From Acetivibrio saccincola (GTDB lineage Bacteria > Bacillota > Clostridia > Acetivibrionales > Acetivibrionaceae): a stretch of DNA of 64,000 bases. Shown piece by piece: positions 18,101-27,376 of this stretch (position 1 is the first letter of the stretch; each line of letters opens with the position of its first letter). The notes beneath the pieces are model-generated. The model was given only the letters and a program-made list of their open reading frames with translations, was not told where the DNA came from and made no database searches. Position numbers and translations under genes: made by a program. Location: positions 372,001 through 436,000 of the forward strand of contig NZ_CP025197.1 in NCBI RefSeq assembly GCF_002844395.1. Reading direction: 5' to 3'.

Positions 18101-21100
18101 TGCAGGAAATATAATTGAACATTCTGCTGCAAGTTTTGGTTCAACTATTAATAGCGAAGAGGGGACTATAAGGTTTGTATTTTCAGATGATACAGAGTCA
18201 GGAACTATAAAGATAGATGGAGAATTTGCAAATATAAAGGCATTAATAAATGAGACTGAAAATATTGGATTTAGTCCAATAGAGTTAGTTAAAGAAGAGT
18301 TTGTAGATGCCAACTTAAATATAATGATTGTTACGTTTAATAATGGTGGTGTAAATGTAAAAGCTCCGGAACCAACGCCACCAACGCCACCGGAGTTAAC
18401 ACCGACACCAACTATTGATATTGATTATGAGAAGCCTGTTGTAATTTTGGAAATGAGTTCAACAGTTGTAGACAAAGGCAGTGAGGTAACAATACGTGTT
18501 ACAGCCACAGACAATGTGAAAGTAGAGTCTGTAAGCGCACAATATGACGGAGTGCCTGTTGATTTAGATGAAAATGGAATAGGGATTATTAAGGCAGATA
18601 AGACAGGCATGTTTGAAGTTAATGCCATTGCCATTGATACCCAGGGCAATGAGGGATATGCAAAAAAAGATTTGTTTGTAAAGGGAAAGGCTGACAATAT
18701 AGCTCCGGAGGTAGCTATTGAAAGTCCGGTTGAGGACTCAAAGATAACATCTCAAATGGATATTATTGGTACCGCATATGATGAAAACCTTGTAAAATAT
18801 GTTTTGGAATATTCGGAAAAAGGAAAAGGCCAGTATATTAAATTTGCTGAGGGAGATACTCCGGTCAAAAACGGAGTGCTGGGCAGACTGGATGCCACTG
18901 TGATGCGGAACGGCCAATATGACATAAAGCTTTCTGCATATGATGAAGGAGGGATTGTATCAACCTGTACCGTTTCATATATGATTGAAGGAGAGCAGAA
19001 GGTTGGGAATTTCTCCTTGACCTTTGATGACCTTACTATTCCTATGGCGGGATTGCCTATAACCATTTCACGTACTTATGACAGCCGCAACAAGACAAAG
19101 GGTGACTTTGGAATAGGATGGACAATGGATATTCAGGATATACGTATTGAGGAAAATGTTGTACCGGGACAGTATTGGGGACAACAGTCAAGTGGGACTG
19201 TATTTACCAGAACATACAGTCTTTATGAAAAACATCCCCATAGTATAACGGTTACTTATCCTGATGGTAAAACAGATGAATTTACAATGGTTCTATCACT
19301 ATCTTCTCAGCCTTTTATGAAGATTCAGCAAACGGAAGTATCTTTTGCTCCAAAGCCGGGAACGTACTCTAAACTCGAAGCTATAGGAATAGATAACACG
19401 GTTTTGGTTTTAGAGGATGGTTTTTATACTTATGACCTTGAATATTATAATCCAAACCGTTATAAATTAACGACAAAAGATGGTATGGTATTTATTATTG
19501 ACCAGGAAAAAGGTGTTGAGAGTATAACCGATACCAATGGAAATACGGTTACTTATAGCAAGGACGGTATTATACACTCATCAGGGAAAAGTGTAACTTT
19601 TTCAAGAGACAGTCAGGGAAGGATAACAAAAATAACCGATCCCATGGGTAATACAATAAACTATGAATATGATCATTACGGGGATTTAGTAAAAGTTACG
19701 AATCAGGGAGGAAACGTAACAAGATTTACATATAATTCAAATCATGGATTGGTGGATATAATTGATCCACGTGGTGTAAGGGTAGCCCGTAACGAATATG
19801 ATGATGAGGGAAGGATTGTTGCACATATTGATGCCGAGGGTAATAGAATAGAGTATTCCAGGGACATGAGCAAAAGGCAGGAAATTATAAGGGACAGATT
19901 AGGTAATATTACCGTCTACGAATATGATGAAAAGGGAAATATTTCAAGTATCACCGATGTCCTTGGGAATAAAACTACCTTTACTTATGACGAAAACGGG
20001 AACAAGCTTACCGAAACAGATGCATTAGGCAACACCTTTGAGTTTGTTTACGATGAAAAGGGAAACCTCCTAAAGAAGAAGGATTCCATGGGTAATTCCA
20101 TTGACTGTACTTATAATAATGAAGGTAAAGTACTTACCATAAAAGATTTTGAAGGAAATATAATTACTAATACTTATGATGATAATAGAAATTTAAAAAA
20201 GGTTACAGATCCTCTTGGCCATTCAATTGAGTTTGGTTACAACTCTAAAGGACTTGCAACAAGCGTAACCGACCGGTTGGGCAGGGTGGTGCAAATTGCT
20301 TATGACAACAACGGTAATCCGGTAAGTGTAACATATCCAAACGGAAATGTTGTTTCATTTACATATGATGACAATGGCAGGTGCCTTAGCACAACCACTA
20401 CCAGGACAACTTCAGAAGGAATGGTTACGGTTACTACAATAAATACTTATGATAGTCTTGGTAATATTATACAGACTATTGACGGCAACGGTAATGTATC
20501 TAAAGCAGAGTACAATGAAATCGGGAAAGTTTCTGCAATGATTGACCGTCTTGGCAGAAGGACGGAATATGATTATGATGTGTTTGGCAATATTATAAGG
20601 ATTAAATATCCGGACGGAACAGAAGAAAGATTTGAATACGACTTGGAAGGAAGAAATACAGCAGCTATAAGCCCTGAGGGTAAAAGAATTGAATTCCGTT
20701 ATGACAAGCTTGGAAGGGTAATTCAGGAAATATACCCTGACGGTGCATATGTAAGTTTTGAGTATGATGCATTGGGCAGAGTAGTCAAAGTAACGGATGG
20801 AAGAGGTTATTCAACGGAATATAAATACGATGCCCTTGGCAGAAACATAGAAGTGAAAGACGCCCTTGGAAACATAACGAAATATGAATATGAAAACAGT
20901 CCAAGACCTAAGAGAATGATTGATGCAAGGGGTAATGTCACAAGCTTTGAATATGATGGGAACGGTCATCAGACTAAGGTTATATATCCTGATGGGTCTT
21001 ATATTGAAGTTAAGTATGACGCAGAGGGAAATATAATATCAAAAAGGGATCAAGCAGGAAATATAACACTTTTTGATTACGATGGATCTGGAAATCTTAT

Positions 21101-23843
21101 TAGAATAACAGATGCTTTAGGAAACAAAACCGTATATGGTTATGATGAAATTGGAAACCTTATATCAATTAAAGATGCAAACGGTAATGTAACAACTTTT
21201 GAGTATGACAATTTGGGAAGGATGATAAAAAGGACTCTTCCTTTAGGAATGTCAGAAAGTTTTGTATATGATGCGGAAGGCAATTTAATTTCAAAGACTG
21301 ACTTTAACGGAAATGAAATAAAATATGAGTATGATGTGGTTGGGCAGTTAACGGCAAAGATTTTGCCGGATGGTTCTAAAGAAACTTATACTTATACAAA
21401 AGACGGATATTTAAGTACCGTCACAGACAAAAGAGGAACAACTGTTTTTGAGTACGATGAAGCAAACAGGCTTAAATCAAAGACAGATCCTGATGGTACA
21501 AAGGTGTTTTACACATATGATAAACAAGGTAATGTAGAGACCATTACCAGCAAAGCCGGTACTATTAAATATACATATGATGAAATAGGCAGGTTATCCA
21601 CTGTTGAAGACCAGTGGGGAGGCATAACAAAATATGAATATGATGAAGTAGGAAACCTTATAAAAGAAATAAAGCCTAACGGAACCACTGCAAAATACAC
21701 CTATGATGACCTGAACAGATTAATTAAGCTTGAGAACATAAAAGACGACGGTACTGTACTGTCTTCCTATACTTATACACTGGGACCTTCAGGTAACAGG
21801 ATAAAAGTAGTTGAAAATACAGGCAGGACCGTTGATTATGAATATGACAAATTATACAGGCTTGTTAAGGAGACAATTACTCAGTCTGATGGTAAAACAA
21901 GGGTTATAAGCTATACTTATGATGTAGTAGGCAACAGGCTTGAAAAGAATGACGATGGAGTTATAACCAAATACAAGTATGACAAAAATGACAGATTGTT
22001 GACAGAAGGAGAAATTAAGTACTCATATGATGACAACGGTAACCTTATAAGTAAAACCGGTCCGGATGAAACCACAATTTATGAATACGATTATGAAAAC
22101 AGGCTTATTCTTTCTAAAACAACAACTATACAAGGAATAAACAGGGTTGAATACACCTATGATGTATTTGGAAACAGGGTACAAAAAGTTATAGATGAAG
22201 TAAATGTTATAAATTATGTTGTGGATTTAAACACATTGTATGCCAGGGTATTGGAAGAAAGGGATGCTGACGGTAATTTAATTGCGGCATATGTGCACAG
22301 CGATATTGGGGTTATTCTACAGTCAAGAAACGGAGTGAAAAGTTATTACCATTATGACGGACTTGGCAGTACCAGACTTTTAACTGATGAAACACAGAGT
22401 ATAACCGATACCTATACATATGATGCTTTTGGGAACATAATATCAAGTACAGGAAACACTGTAAACGAATTTTTGTTTACCGGAGAACAGTATGATGCAA
22501 ATATAGGATTTTATTACCTGAGAGCAAGATATATGGATCCTTCGGTAGGAAGATTCATAACGGCGGATCCATTTGGCGGGTTTATGTTTGAACCGTTAAG
22601 TCTGCACAAATACTTATATGCAAATGCAGACCCGGTAAACAAAATTGATCCGTCCGGATATTTTTCCATTCAGGAGCTTGCGACTACCCAGACCATACAG
22701 GGCATCATAAGCTCAGTTAATTGGAAGTGTATTGGAACTACCATACTGAGAAATGCTTTAAAAGGCCTGGTAAGAGGTATGATTTTTGGAGGTATTGATG
22801 CTTGGCTGGGTGGAGGCACTATAGAGGATATTGTAAACGGAATATTAAGCGGAGGAATAACTGGCTTCTTATTAGGTCCATTGGCAATGATAAACAGGCT
22901 AAGGCCGGTATTTATAGCCTTCGGGCTTGGAAGCGGCATAAAAGGTGTATACGATTCAATTAAGAACGGAGAATATGATCAGGCAGCATTTAGAGCAACA
23001 TTTGTAATTTTAACGCTTTGGGAACTAAAGAAAGGAGTATGGGATAAGCGGGCTTGCTTTACAGAGGAAACTCTAGTGCTGACGGAAGATGGCTATAAGC
23101 AGATAAAGGATATACAGGAAGAAGATTTTGTATATTCAGAGAATGTTGAGACAGGCGAAAAAGGCTTAAAGAAAGTTGCTAAAGTGTTTGTGAGGGAAGT
23201 ACACAAGCTTATTCATGTATATGTTGATGGTGAGGAAATAAACACTACTGATACGCATCCGTTCTGGGTTGAAGGCAAGGGCTGGATAGAGGCCGGTGAA
23301 TTAAAAACAGGAGATGTATTAAGGCTTTATACAGGTGAGTTGAAAACTGTAGAAAAAGTTGAAATAGAGGTTTTCGACAGACCGGTAAAGGTATATAATT
23401 TTGAAGTAGAGGATTGGCATACTTATTATGTGACAGAACAGGGAGTTTTGGTACATAATGCGAAGAATTATGATGGGAATAGCGGATCTACAAATAAGAA
23501 AGTAAATAGAGGTAGAAAACCAGGACCTACTGTTGATAAAAATACTGGTCATGAGGTAGGAAGATTTATTGCGGATAATAAAGGAAATGTTATGATTGAA
23601 CCTAAGGGAGGAAGTACTGTTCCAGCAGGAAGAGGTGGTGTAGATACCCATACTTTATATCCTAACGGTTCTAATTATCAAAGATATAATCCTAATGGGC
23701 ATCCACGAAGTTCATCTACGCCACATGGTCATGGTCATCTTCAAGGTACTGGCCCAGGAATGAGTGGCCAAGGCCCTTCAATTGATGTAAATGGTAATAT
23801 AGTACCTTGGAATAGTCCAGATGCTCATTGGAAAGTTTATTAA
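15162..23843 (+). CDS. SLH-anchored Rhs polymorphic toxin with vWA, cohesin and Hint domains
   Basis: 2893 residues. Order: signal peptide (1-26); three SLH repeats (about 65-238) for cell-wall anchoring; Pro/Thr linker; vWA domain (about 380-570, [10 protein letters not shown]); TP-repeat linker (about 865-928); cohesin domain (about 930-1067, ending NNGGVNVK); Ig-like parts; many YD/Rhs repeats (about 1290-2390); Rhs core ([14 protein letters not shown] near 2395); Gly-rich hydrophobic segment; Hint pretoxin domain with Cys near 2632, THPF and VHN near 2765; C-terminal toxin of about 125 residues with PHGHGHL and [10 protein letters not shown]. The tail resembles the toxin-24 type polymorphic toxins (tentative). 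Rhs shells encapsulate the tail and Hint domains self-cleave it. A likely immunity gene follows at 14 bases. Confidence 0.9.
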   Translation: MGTKITKIISYLLIISMIMTGLAHAAEGLNSSNGIGTYGENFYSGDVQNASNVSNTNISGENQSFPDIKNHWCQDTIEKFLRKNWVAGYDDGLFRPDRFVTRAEFTAMVVNIFKEEKKIEGSSFTDVIKNDWFYNAVSYAASEGLIAGYEDGTFKPMANMQRQDAAVLVSKLFEVNFFEGAEEFEFKDEDTFPEYSYQSIKNLASHEIVRGYPDGTFKPFNLITRAEAVKMLDVVTKYIEVPEPEETIPVAPPDTPSPSPTATPTATPTSKPSGGSPREPKTDPTQKPEPVHRTYTSSEDFNEGQLDNVSLRIKDQLVLGDRKVDQGTGLKNVYGEKQDSLYIEVVQSVAKSVLMPSGDTVEVNIGLKGLGDPLVIERDPIDLVIAIDDSGSMEWGNTDDVVEKPNRLDYAKEASKKVIDLMQSFDRAAVVEFAGSVWIQQGLTDDKEALKQSIDNTPASPWDGTAIGVAISESIEILEEKSNAGRQKAILLLTDGGDNRWSSSEILRQAATAKEQGIKIYCVGLGSGADQDLLKNISNATEAGYSFSPTMEELEEMMFEAGKQIFDTAGKNLVLETTIEDYIVGDGISPAPSNVIDNSDGSKTYQWSYGNLVIGGERNISISFEFNGLLDASKVLLMKDTKLEYQDKDNKLIEVYTDDVLLPVSRYCDEGSWSAVFDSKRSTTKWGCVWWNGKIYNDGTLKVKVSSSKDGKTYSSPVSVSNYSNFDIPDGRYVKLEVEFKCSSDGFSPELYDITIAEKGYKIPAYKNAAPIIEEVLPVSGTVGKPAWLISKVSDDCIPDGKMTFDWRAVGENSDKVSLTNAESFMAKAVFSEPSKYSIEFKAKDGGKVSQSVVEAVVTGMPAPTPTPTSTPTPTPTSTPTPIPTSTPTPTPTPTPTPTSTPTPTPTPTPTPTATPTPTPTLTPTPTPSTLQVNIGTVEGEIKEEITIPVSFEGASKSGVHSCDFILSFDPDVLEVQEVIAGNIIEHSAASFGSTINSEEGTIRFVFSDDTESGTIKIDGEFANIKALINETENIGFSPIELVKEEFVDANLNIMIVTFNNGGVNVKAPEPTPPTPPELTPTPTIDIDYEKPVVILEMSSTVVDKGSEVTIRVTATDNVKVESVSAQYDGVPVDLDENGIGIIKADKTGMFEVNAIAIDTQGNEGYAKKDLFVKGKADNIAPEVAIESPVEDSKITSQMDIIGTAYDENLVKYVLEYSEKGKGQYIKFAEGDTPVKNGVLGRLDATVMRNGQYDIKLSAYDEGGIVSTCTVSYMIEGEQKVGNFSLTFDDLTIPMAGLPITISRTYDSRNKTKGDFGIGWTMDIQDIRIEENVVPGQYWGQQSSGTVFTRTYSLYEKHPHSITVTYPDGKTDEFTMVLSLSSQPFMKIQQTEVSFAPKPGTYSKLEAIGIDNTVLVLEDGFYTYDLEYYNPNRYKLTTKDGMVFIIDQEKGVESITDTNGNTVTYSKDGIIHSSGKSVTFSRDSQGRITKITDPMGNTINYEYDHYGDLVKVTNQGGNVTRFTYNSNHGLVDIIDPRGVRVARNEYDDEGRIVAHIDAEGNRIEYSRDMSKRQEIIRDRLGNITVYEYDEKGNISSITDVLGNKTTFTYDENGNKLTETDALGNTFEFVYDEKGNLLKKKDSMGNSIDCTYNNEGKVLTIKDFEGNIITNTYDDNRNLKKVTDPLGHSIEFGYNSKGLATSVTDRLGRVVQIAYDNNGNPVSVTYPNGNVVSFTYDDNGRCLSTTTTRTTSEGMVTVTTINTYDSLGNIIQTIDGNGNVSKAEYNEIGKVSAMIDRLGRRTEYDYDVFGNIIRIKYPDGTEERFEYDLEGRNTAAISPEGKRIEFRYDKLGRVIQEIYPDGAYVSFEYDALGRVVKVTDGRGYSTEYKYDALGRNIEVKDALGNITKYEYENSPRPKRMIDARGNVTSFEYDGNGHQTKVIYPDGSYIEVKYDAEGNIISKRDQAGNITLFDYDGSGNLIRITDALGNKTVYGYDEIGNLISIKDANGNVTTFEYDNLGRMIKRTLPLGMSESFVYDAEGNLISKTDFNGNEIKYEYDVVGQLTAKILPDGSKETYTYTKDGYLSTVTDKRGTTVFEYDEANRLKSKTDPDGTKVFYTYDKQGNVETITSKAGTIKYTYDEIGRLSTVEDQWGGITKYEYDEVGNLIKEIKPNGTTAKYTYDDLNRLIKLENIKDDGTVLSSYTYTLGPSGNRIKVVENTGRTVDYEYDKLYRLVKETITQSDGKTRVISYTYDVVGNRLEKNDDGVITKYKYDKNDRLLTEGEIKYSYDDNGNLISKTGPDETTIYEYDYENRLILSKTTTIQGINRVEYTYDVFGNRVQKVIDEVNVINYVVDLNTLYARVLEERDADGNLIAAYVHSDIGVILQSRNGVKSYYHYDGLGSTRLLTDETQSITDTYTYDAFGNIISSTGNTVNEFLFTGEQYDANIGFYYLRARYMDPSVGRFITADPFGGFMFEPLSLHKYLYANADPVNKIDPSGYFSIQELATTQTIQGIISSVNWKCIGTTILRNALKGLVRGMIFGGIDAWLGGGTIEDIVNGILSGGITGFLLGPLAMINRLRPVFIAFGLGSGIKGVYDSIKNGEYDQAAFRATFVILTLWELKKGVWDKRACFTEETLVLTEDGYKQIKDIQEEDFVYSENVETGEKGLKKVAKVFVREVHKLIHVYVDGEEINTTDTHPFWVEGKGWIEAGELKTGDVLRLYTGELKTVEKVEIEVFDRPVKVYNFEVEDWHTYYVTEQGVLVHNAKNYDGNSGSTNKKVNRGRKPGPTVDKNTGHEVGRFIADNKGNVMIEPKGGSTVPAGRGGVDTHTLYPNGSNYQRYNPNGHPRSSSTPHGHGHLQGTGPGMSGQGPSIDVNGNIVPWNSPDAHWKVY
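17746..17945 (+). repeat. Minisatellite coding a Thr-Pro linker
   Basis: Tandem ACACCGACGCCA-type units encode a TPTPTP stretch between the vWA part and the cohesin domain. It is typical of cellulosomal and S-layer linkers and prone to length change. Confidence 0.85.
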
Positions 23844-23857
23844 AAAGGAGAATACGA

Positions 23858-24259
23858 ATGAATGCAATTGATTTTTTAAAAACATTATATTTTGGAGATA
23901 GGTATTGCACTAAATTATTACTTGATAGTGCCAATAATAAAGTTGAATTACATATTAATCAAGTATCCCGTATTAGAGACAAATCTGGGGAGTGGAATTA
24001 TTATACAGATGAGGACATTGAAAATGGTATTCTCGTATTTACCGATATAAAAAAAGTGTTTTTGGATGAATCAGGACTATTACCTAATGACCAAATATAT
24101 GATGTATACGCTAATGAGCATGATGGTGTTTATGAATTTGTCATCGAAACAAGTTATGTTGATGCCAGTGCATTAACACATGATTTAACAATACGGATAA
24201 TTGGAGAAGGGGTTTATCTCTTAGATCCTACAAAGCCAGATGTAAGAATACAGGATTAA
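23858..24259 (+). CDS. Putative immunity protein for the first Rhs toxin
   Basis: 133 residues from ATG 23858, which has AAAAAGGAG eight bases upstream; a longer frame from 23828 overlaps the toxin gene and has no site. Acidic, cytoplasmic (no signal or membrane segment), with FLKTLYFGDRYC at the start and DEDIENGILVFTD in the middle. It starts 14 bases after the toxin stop and is followed by a terminator, the usual toxin-immunity arrangement. Assignment as immunity rests on position and size, not on a recognised motif. Confidence 0.75.
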   Translation: MNAIDFLKTLYFGDRYCTKLLLDSANNKVELHINQVSRIRDKSGEWNYYTDEDIENGILVFTDIKKVFLDESGLLPNDQIYDVYANEHDGVYEFVIETSYVDASALTHDLTIRIIGEGVYLLDPTKPDVRIQD

Positions 24260-24279
24260 GTTTATTTTGCTGGCATAAC

Positions 24280-24316
24280 AAGGCGGTTGTCTTTATGATG
24301 ACCGCCTTTCTTTTGT
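24280..24316 (+). terminator. Terminator after the first toxin-immunity pair
   Basis: GGCGGT (24282-24287) pairs with ACCGCC (24301-24306), extended by an inner TC/GA pairing, followed by TTTCTTTTG. Confidence 0.8.
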
Positions 24317-24323
24317 TTGATAA

Positions 24324-24884
24324 TATGACTATGCAGCATTTAGTGTTGTTACAGGTGAGCTGAAAACAATAGGAAAAGTTGAGATAGAAGTTTTCGACAA
24401 ACCGGTAAAGGTATATAATTTTGAAGTAGAGGATTGGCATACTTATTATGTGACAGAACAGGGAGTTTTGGTACATAATGCGAAGAATTATGATGGGAAT
24501 GGTAACACAGGAGTTGGTAATAAGGGAACGCGTAGTACTGTTGATGATTTTATAAAAGCAAATGTAAACCCCAATTTCCAACAAAACGTAAAAAATGCAT
24601 TTACATCTGATGCTAAAGCAACAACCTTAACAAAAGATTTAACAGTATATCGCTATCATGGAGGAACATCAAGTGGAAAGAGCTATTGGTATACTCCAAA
24701 CTTAACTTCAAATCCAGCAGCAGACTTAGCATTACCAGCTGGAAACACATATCAATATGTTGATACTTATATTATACCGAAAGGTACAACAATACTTGAG
24801 GGTACGGTAGCACCTAATTTTGGACAGCCTGGAGGTGGGTATCAAATATATGTTCCTAATCCAACAGTTGTAATTCCAAAATAG
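24324..24884 (+). pseudogene. Orphan Hint tail plus ART/TNT-like toxin module
   Basis: The frame opens after TAA at 24321 and has no proper start; the first ATG is at 24450. A short Rhs-like patch (GCAGCATTTAG) is joined to the end of a Hint domain ([18 protein letters not shown] to [16 protein letters not shown]). The last part is almost identical to the first giant gene. A different toxin follows, about 125 residues, with LTVYRYHGG, SYWYTP and APNFGQPGGGYQIYV. The Arg-containing YRYHGG and the FGQPGGG motif resemble ADP-ribosyltransferase/TNT-like toxins (inference). This is a silent tail that could replace that of the upstream gene by recombination. An immunity-like gene follows. Confidence 0.8.
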
Positions 24885-24903
24885 ATAATAGGGAGGAAAT
24901 TAA

Positions 24904-25215
24904 ATGAAATATCCAATTAGTAGTTTACAAGCTGATATTAAAAATTGCATTGAGATGTGTAATGTAGAGATCACCAAAAGAAAGAATGGTATTAATGGGG
25001 AGAGTACTCTAGAACAACTCGAAAGTGTCATTTTGCCTGAATTAAAAGAATTATTAAAAAGAATTGAAGAGAATAATCTGCCGATACAGTCAGAAAGATA
25101 TTTGAATTCTTTCGCTTATGCTTTTAAGGTATGGGGATGGAATATGGAAACGCCATCAGCATTATTTATAAAATTGACTGAAATAAACAATAATTACGGG
25201 CAATTAGAAGAATAA
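24904..25215 (+). CDS. Putative immunity protein for the orphan ART/TNT-like toxin
   Basis: 103 residues, ATG with GGGAGG nine bases upstream, 19 bases after the toxin stop. Mostly helical, with LEQLESVILPELKELLKRIE and a Trp-rich FKVWGWNMETPSALF. No signal or membrane segment, so it would act in the cytosol. Function inferred only from its place directly after an orphan toxin and before a terminator. Confidence 0.7.
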   Translation: MKYPISSLQADIKNCIEMCNVEITKRKNGINGESTLEQLESVILPELKELLKRIEENNLPIQSERYLNSFAYAFKVWGWNMETPSALFIKLTEINNNYGQLEE

Positions 25216-25259
25216 TTGTATTGGCTAATTAATAAATTCTACTCTTAATACTCTTAAGA

Positions 25260-25296
25260 GAGGTCACACAGTTTCGACTGGTGTGGCCTTTTTTCT
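25260..25296 (+). terminator. Terminator after the second toxin-immunity pair
   Basis: GGTCACAC pairs with GTGTGGCC (with one G-T) around a TTTCGA-type loop, then TTTTTTC. It marks the left limit of the primase cassette. Confidence 0.85.
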
Positions 25297-25305
25297 TATC
25301 AATGC

Positions 25306-25335
25306 TTGACAATATGTAATACATTGTGATACAAT
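25306..25335 (+). promoter_or_regulatory. Promoter and likely RHH operator, cassette copy 1
   Basis: TTGACA (25306-25311), 18-bp spacer, TACAAT (25330-25335) with TG at 25327-25328. The spacer holds TGTAATACATTG, conserved in the second cassette. Dyad-like A/T-rich half-sites overlapping a promoter suit a ribbon-helix-helix repressor, which is the first gene product (inference). Confidence 0.7.
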
Positions 25336-25366
25336 AGAACCAGCGAGAAATACAGGAGGTGCAATA

Positions 25367-25756
25367 ATGTCTACAGAAAAGGATAGTATGTTACGGGTAA
25401 GGCTTACACAAAGGCAGTCGGATGAATTGGATGCGATTATTGGTGAGCTTCAAGCACAAATGCCGGAGGCAAGTGTTACCACATCAAGCATAGCAAGATA
25501 CGCTCTGGAGAAGTATGTGAGCGACCATATCGCCAAGCGTGACGGTACCAAGATTTTCATTGAAATCAACACTGCTGATGCCACAGAAGAGGACATAAAG
25601 AATCTCTACGACCTTCTTTCCAAGTTTTTTGACGAAACAAAGGAGAATTACTCACCAATGGTTCATTACATGGTTGGAGAGATATTAGAGCCTCTGATGA
25701 TGAAGATGGCAAGACTCATGAAGCTAAAGAAGCCGGAGGTGAAGGCGAATGAGTAA
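25367..25756 (+). CDS. Ribbon-helix-helix-like protein, primase cassette copy 1
   Basis: 129 residues. The N-terminal LRVRLTQRQSDELDAII followed by a helical ARYALEKYV has the strand-helix-helix pattern of MetJ/Arc-type repressors. The C-terminal half (about 62-129) is helical, acidic then basic. AGGAGGTGC precedes the ATG. It is the first gene of a three-gene cassette that occurs twice here; the other copy differs at only a few residues. Probably represses its own promoter. The zinc-ribbon gene overlaps its end by eight bases, so the two are translationally coupled. Confidence 0.8.
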   Translation: MSTEKDSMLRVRLTQRQSDELDAIIGELQAQMPEASVTTSSIARYALEKYVSDHIAKRDGTKIFIEINTADATEEDIKNLYDLLSKFFDETKENYSPMVHYMVGEILEPLMMKMARLMKLKKPEVKANE

Positions 25757-25886
25757 GAAAAAGTACATTGTCCGCTGCCCTAATTGCAATTACAGGGTAT
25801 TTGATGCTGATTACGCTGATGTTGAAATCAAATGCCCGGTATGCAGGAAGGTTTTTGAAGTAAAGCTGGAGAAAAAGGCGGGGTAA
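25749..25886 (+). CDS. 45-residue Com-like zinc-ribbon protein, copy 1
   Basis: Starts at ATG 25749, inside the last codons of the ribbon-helix-helix gene (eight-base overlap), with GGAGGTGAAGG upstream. Two CPxC knuckles, CPNC and CPVC, spaced about 20 residues apart, define a rubredoxin-like zinc ribbon. This resembles phage Mu Com and similar small phage regulators (inference). Too short for routine gene calling but kept intact in both cassette copies, which supports it being real. Confidence 0.8.
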   Translation: MSKKKYIVRCPNCNYRVFDADYADVEIKCPVCRKVFEVKLEKKAG

Positions 25887-25940
25887 AAAGTGAATAAATC
25901 TGGCACAGAGCCACAAAGGGAGCGAATGACTCACCTATAG

Positions 25941-25985
25941 AGCCTGGCAGATAGTCTTAAAAACTATTTGTCAGGCTTTATTTTT
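25941..25985 (+). terminator. Terminator-like hairpin between zinc-ribbon and primase genes, copy 1
   Basis: A 15-bp stem AGCCTGGCAGATAGT (25941-25955) with ACTATTTGTCAGGCT (25963-25977), then TTATTTTT. It lies inside the cassette, 23 bases before the primase start codon, so primase expression may depend on readthrough or regulated termination. Confidence 0.75.
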
Positions 25986-26007
25986 CAGCATGACAGGAGG
26001 TGAGAAT

Positions 26008-26835
26008 TTGAAAAAGACAATGATGGACGCAGTATTAAAATATGCAGAAGCCTATATCCCGGTCATACCATTGCACTGGATTTGTGAAGATGGCTCCTGC
26101 TCCTGCAAGAAGGGACAACAATGTGACAGCAAGGGAAAGCATCCGTTATATAGCAGCTGGTACAAGAATTCTACTTCTGATATTGAGCAAATAAGGAAAT
26201 GGTGGACGAAAACCCCCAATGCCAATATAGGCATTCCTACAGGTGAGAAATCCGACTGGCTGGTGCTTGATGTGGATGACGGCGGTGATGAAACCATATC
26301 TGCACTTGAAGCAACACATGGAAAACTTCCGGATACGGTTACTGCTGTTACCGGAGGTGGAGGTCGGTACTATGTTTTTAAATACCCTCAAGGCCGGAGT
26401 ATTCCCAATAAGACCAAGTTTGCACCGGGACTTGATACCCGCTCAACAGGTAGTCTGATTGTCGTAGCTCCAAGCATTCATGTAAGCGATAATCGGTATG
26501 AATGGATAAAAGATCATTCTCCCTTTGACAGAACCCCGGTAGAAGCTCTAGCATGGTTGTTGAAGCTTATGGAAAGGGTGGAAGTATTGCTTACACCCTT
26601 TGAAGGTAGCAGTATTATTGCCGAGATTAAGGAAGGAAACCGCAACAGTACCCTGACGAGCCTTGCCGGAACCATGAGGGGAAGAGAAATGACAGAAGAG
26701 AGCATCTATGCAGCATTGCTTGCAGAAAACAACGCAAGGTGCAATCCTCCGCTTGATGAAGCGGAAGTTAGAAAGATAGCGCACAGTGTCAGTCGATACC
26801 AGCCAAATCTTACGGGGAAGAAGCATTACCACTGA
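26008..26835 (+). CDS. Primase-polymerase (AEP) protein without helicase, copy 1
   Basis: 275 residues from TTG 26008, with AGGAGGTGAG four bases upstream. The N-terminal Prim-Pol fold (about 1-190) shows the Cys-rich CSCKKGQQC then GKHP, the metal-binding DVDD in WLVLDVDDGGDE, and TGSLIVVAPSIH. A PriCT-1 domain follows (about 205-265, NRNSTLTSLAGTMR, EVRKIAHSV). Such proteins prime replication of phages, plasmids and integrative elements; most are fused to a helicase, which is absent here. Its stop TGA is followed in the same frame by Rhs coding sequence. Confidence 0.88.
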   Translation: MKKTMMDAVLKYAEAYIPVIPLHWICEDGSCSCKKGQQCDSKGKHPLYSSWYKNSTSDIEQIRKWWTKTPNANIGIPTGEKSDWLVLDVDDGGDETISALEATHGKLPDTVTAVTGGGGRYYVFKYPQGRSIPNKTKFAPGLDTRSTGSLIVVAPSIHVSDNRYEWIKDHSPFDRTPVEALAWLLKLMERVEVLLTPFEGSSIIAEIKEGNRNSTLTSLAGTMRGREMTEESIYAALLAENNARCNPPLDEAEVRKIAHSVSRYQPNLTGKKHYH

Positions 26836-26842
26836 CAATTTC

Positions 26843-27234
26843 AGGAGCTTGCGACTACCCAGACCATACAGGGCATCATAAGTTCAGTTAATTGGAAGTG
26901 TATTGGAATTACCATACTGAGAAATGCTTTAAAAGGCCTGGTAAGAGGTATGATTTTTGGAGGTATTGATGCTTGGCTGGGTGGAGGCACTATAGAGGAT
27001 ATTGTAAACGGAATATTAAGCGGAGGAATAACTGGCTTCTTATTAGGTCCATTGGCAATGATAAACAGGCTAAGACCGGTATTTATAGCCTTTGGGCTTG
27101 GAAGCGGCATAAAAGGTGTATACGATTCAATTAAGAACGGAGAATATGATCAGGCAGCATTTAGAGCAACATTTGTAATTTTAACGCTTTGGGAACTAAA
27201 GAAAGACCAGCTAATTAAAGTCAAGAGTTTTTAA
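26843..27234 (+). pseudogene. Rhs gene fragment joined to the primase cassette and cut by IS110
   Basis: Starts at CAGGAGCTTGCGACTACC, matching the first giant Rhs gene from 22672. It continues with near identity through the Gly-rich segment to GAACTAAAGAAAG (27205), where the giant gene goes on into its Hint domain but this copy switches to IS110-associated DNA and stops at 27234. No start codon of its own. Its single-base differences match the fragment at 60.25 kb, not the giant gene. Confidence 0.9.
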
Positions 27235-27376
27235 GAAAAAATTTTAAGAATTTTCTAAAACTCCTGACAGCGAAAAAAGGCACAACGACAAGACCACCTA
27301 AGATTAGTAGACATAAAATAGCTGGCCTGAAATAGTAAATTGATCTTTGAAAACTAAACATCGAGTACAAGTACTA

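Noticed and set aside
17441..18313. 290-codon minus-strand frame rich in Gly-Val
   Set aside because: It is the complement of the TP-repeat and cohesin coding region; low-complexity shadow.
25889..25939. GTG-started 16-codon ORF between the zinc ribbon and primase genes
   Set aside because: Very short, weak binding site, no recognisable feature, although it is conserved in both cassettes.
27330..27360. Sequence like a ribosomal RNA leader (GATCTTTGAAAACTAAACA)
   Set aside because: No rRNA follows; it lies in the IS110 end and occurs again with the second copy.
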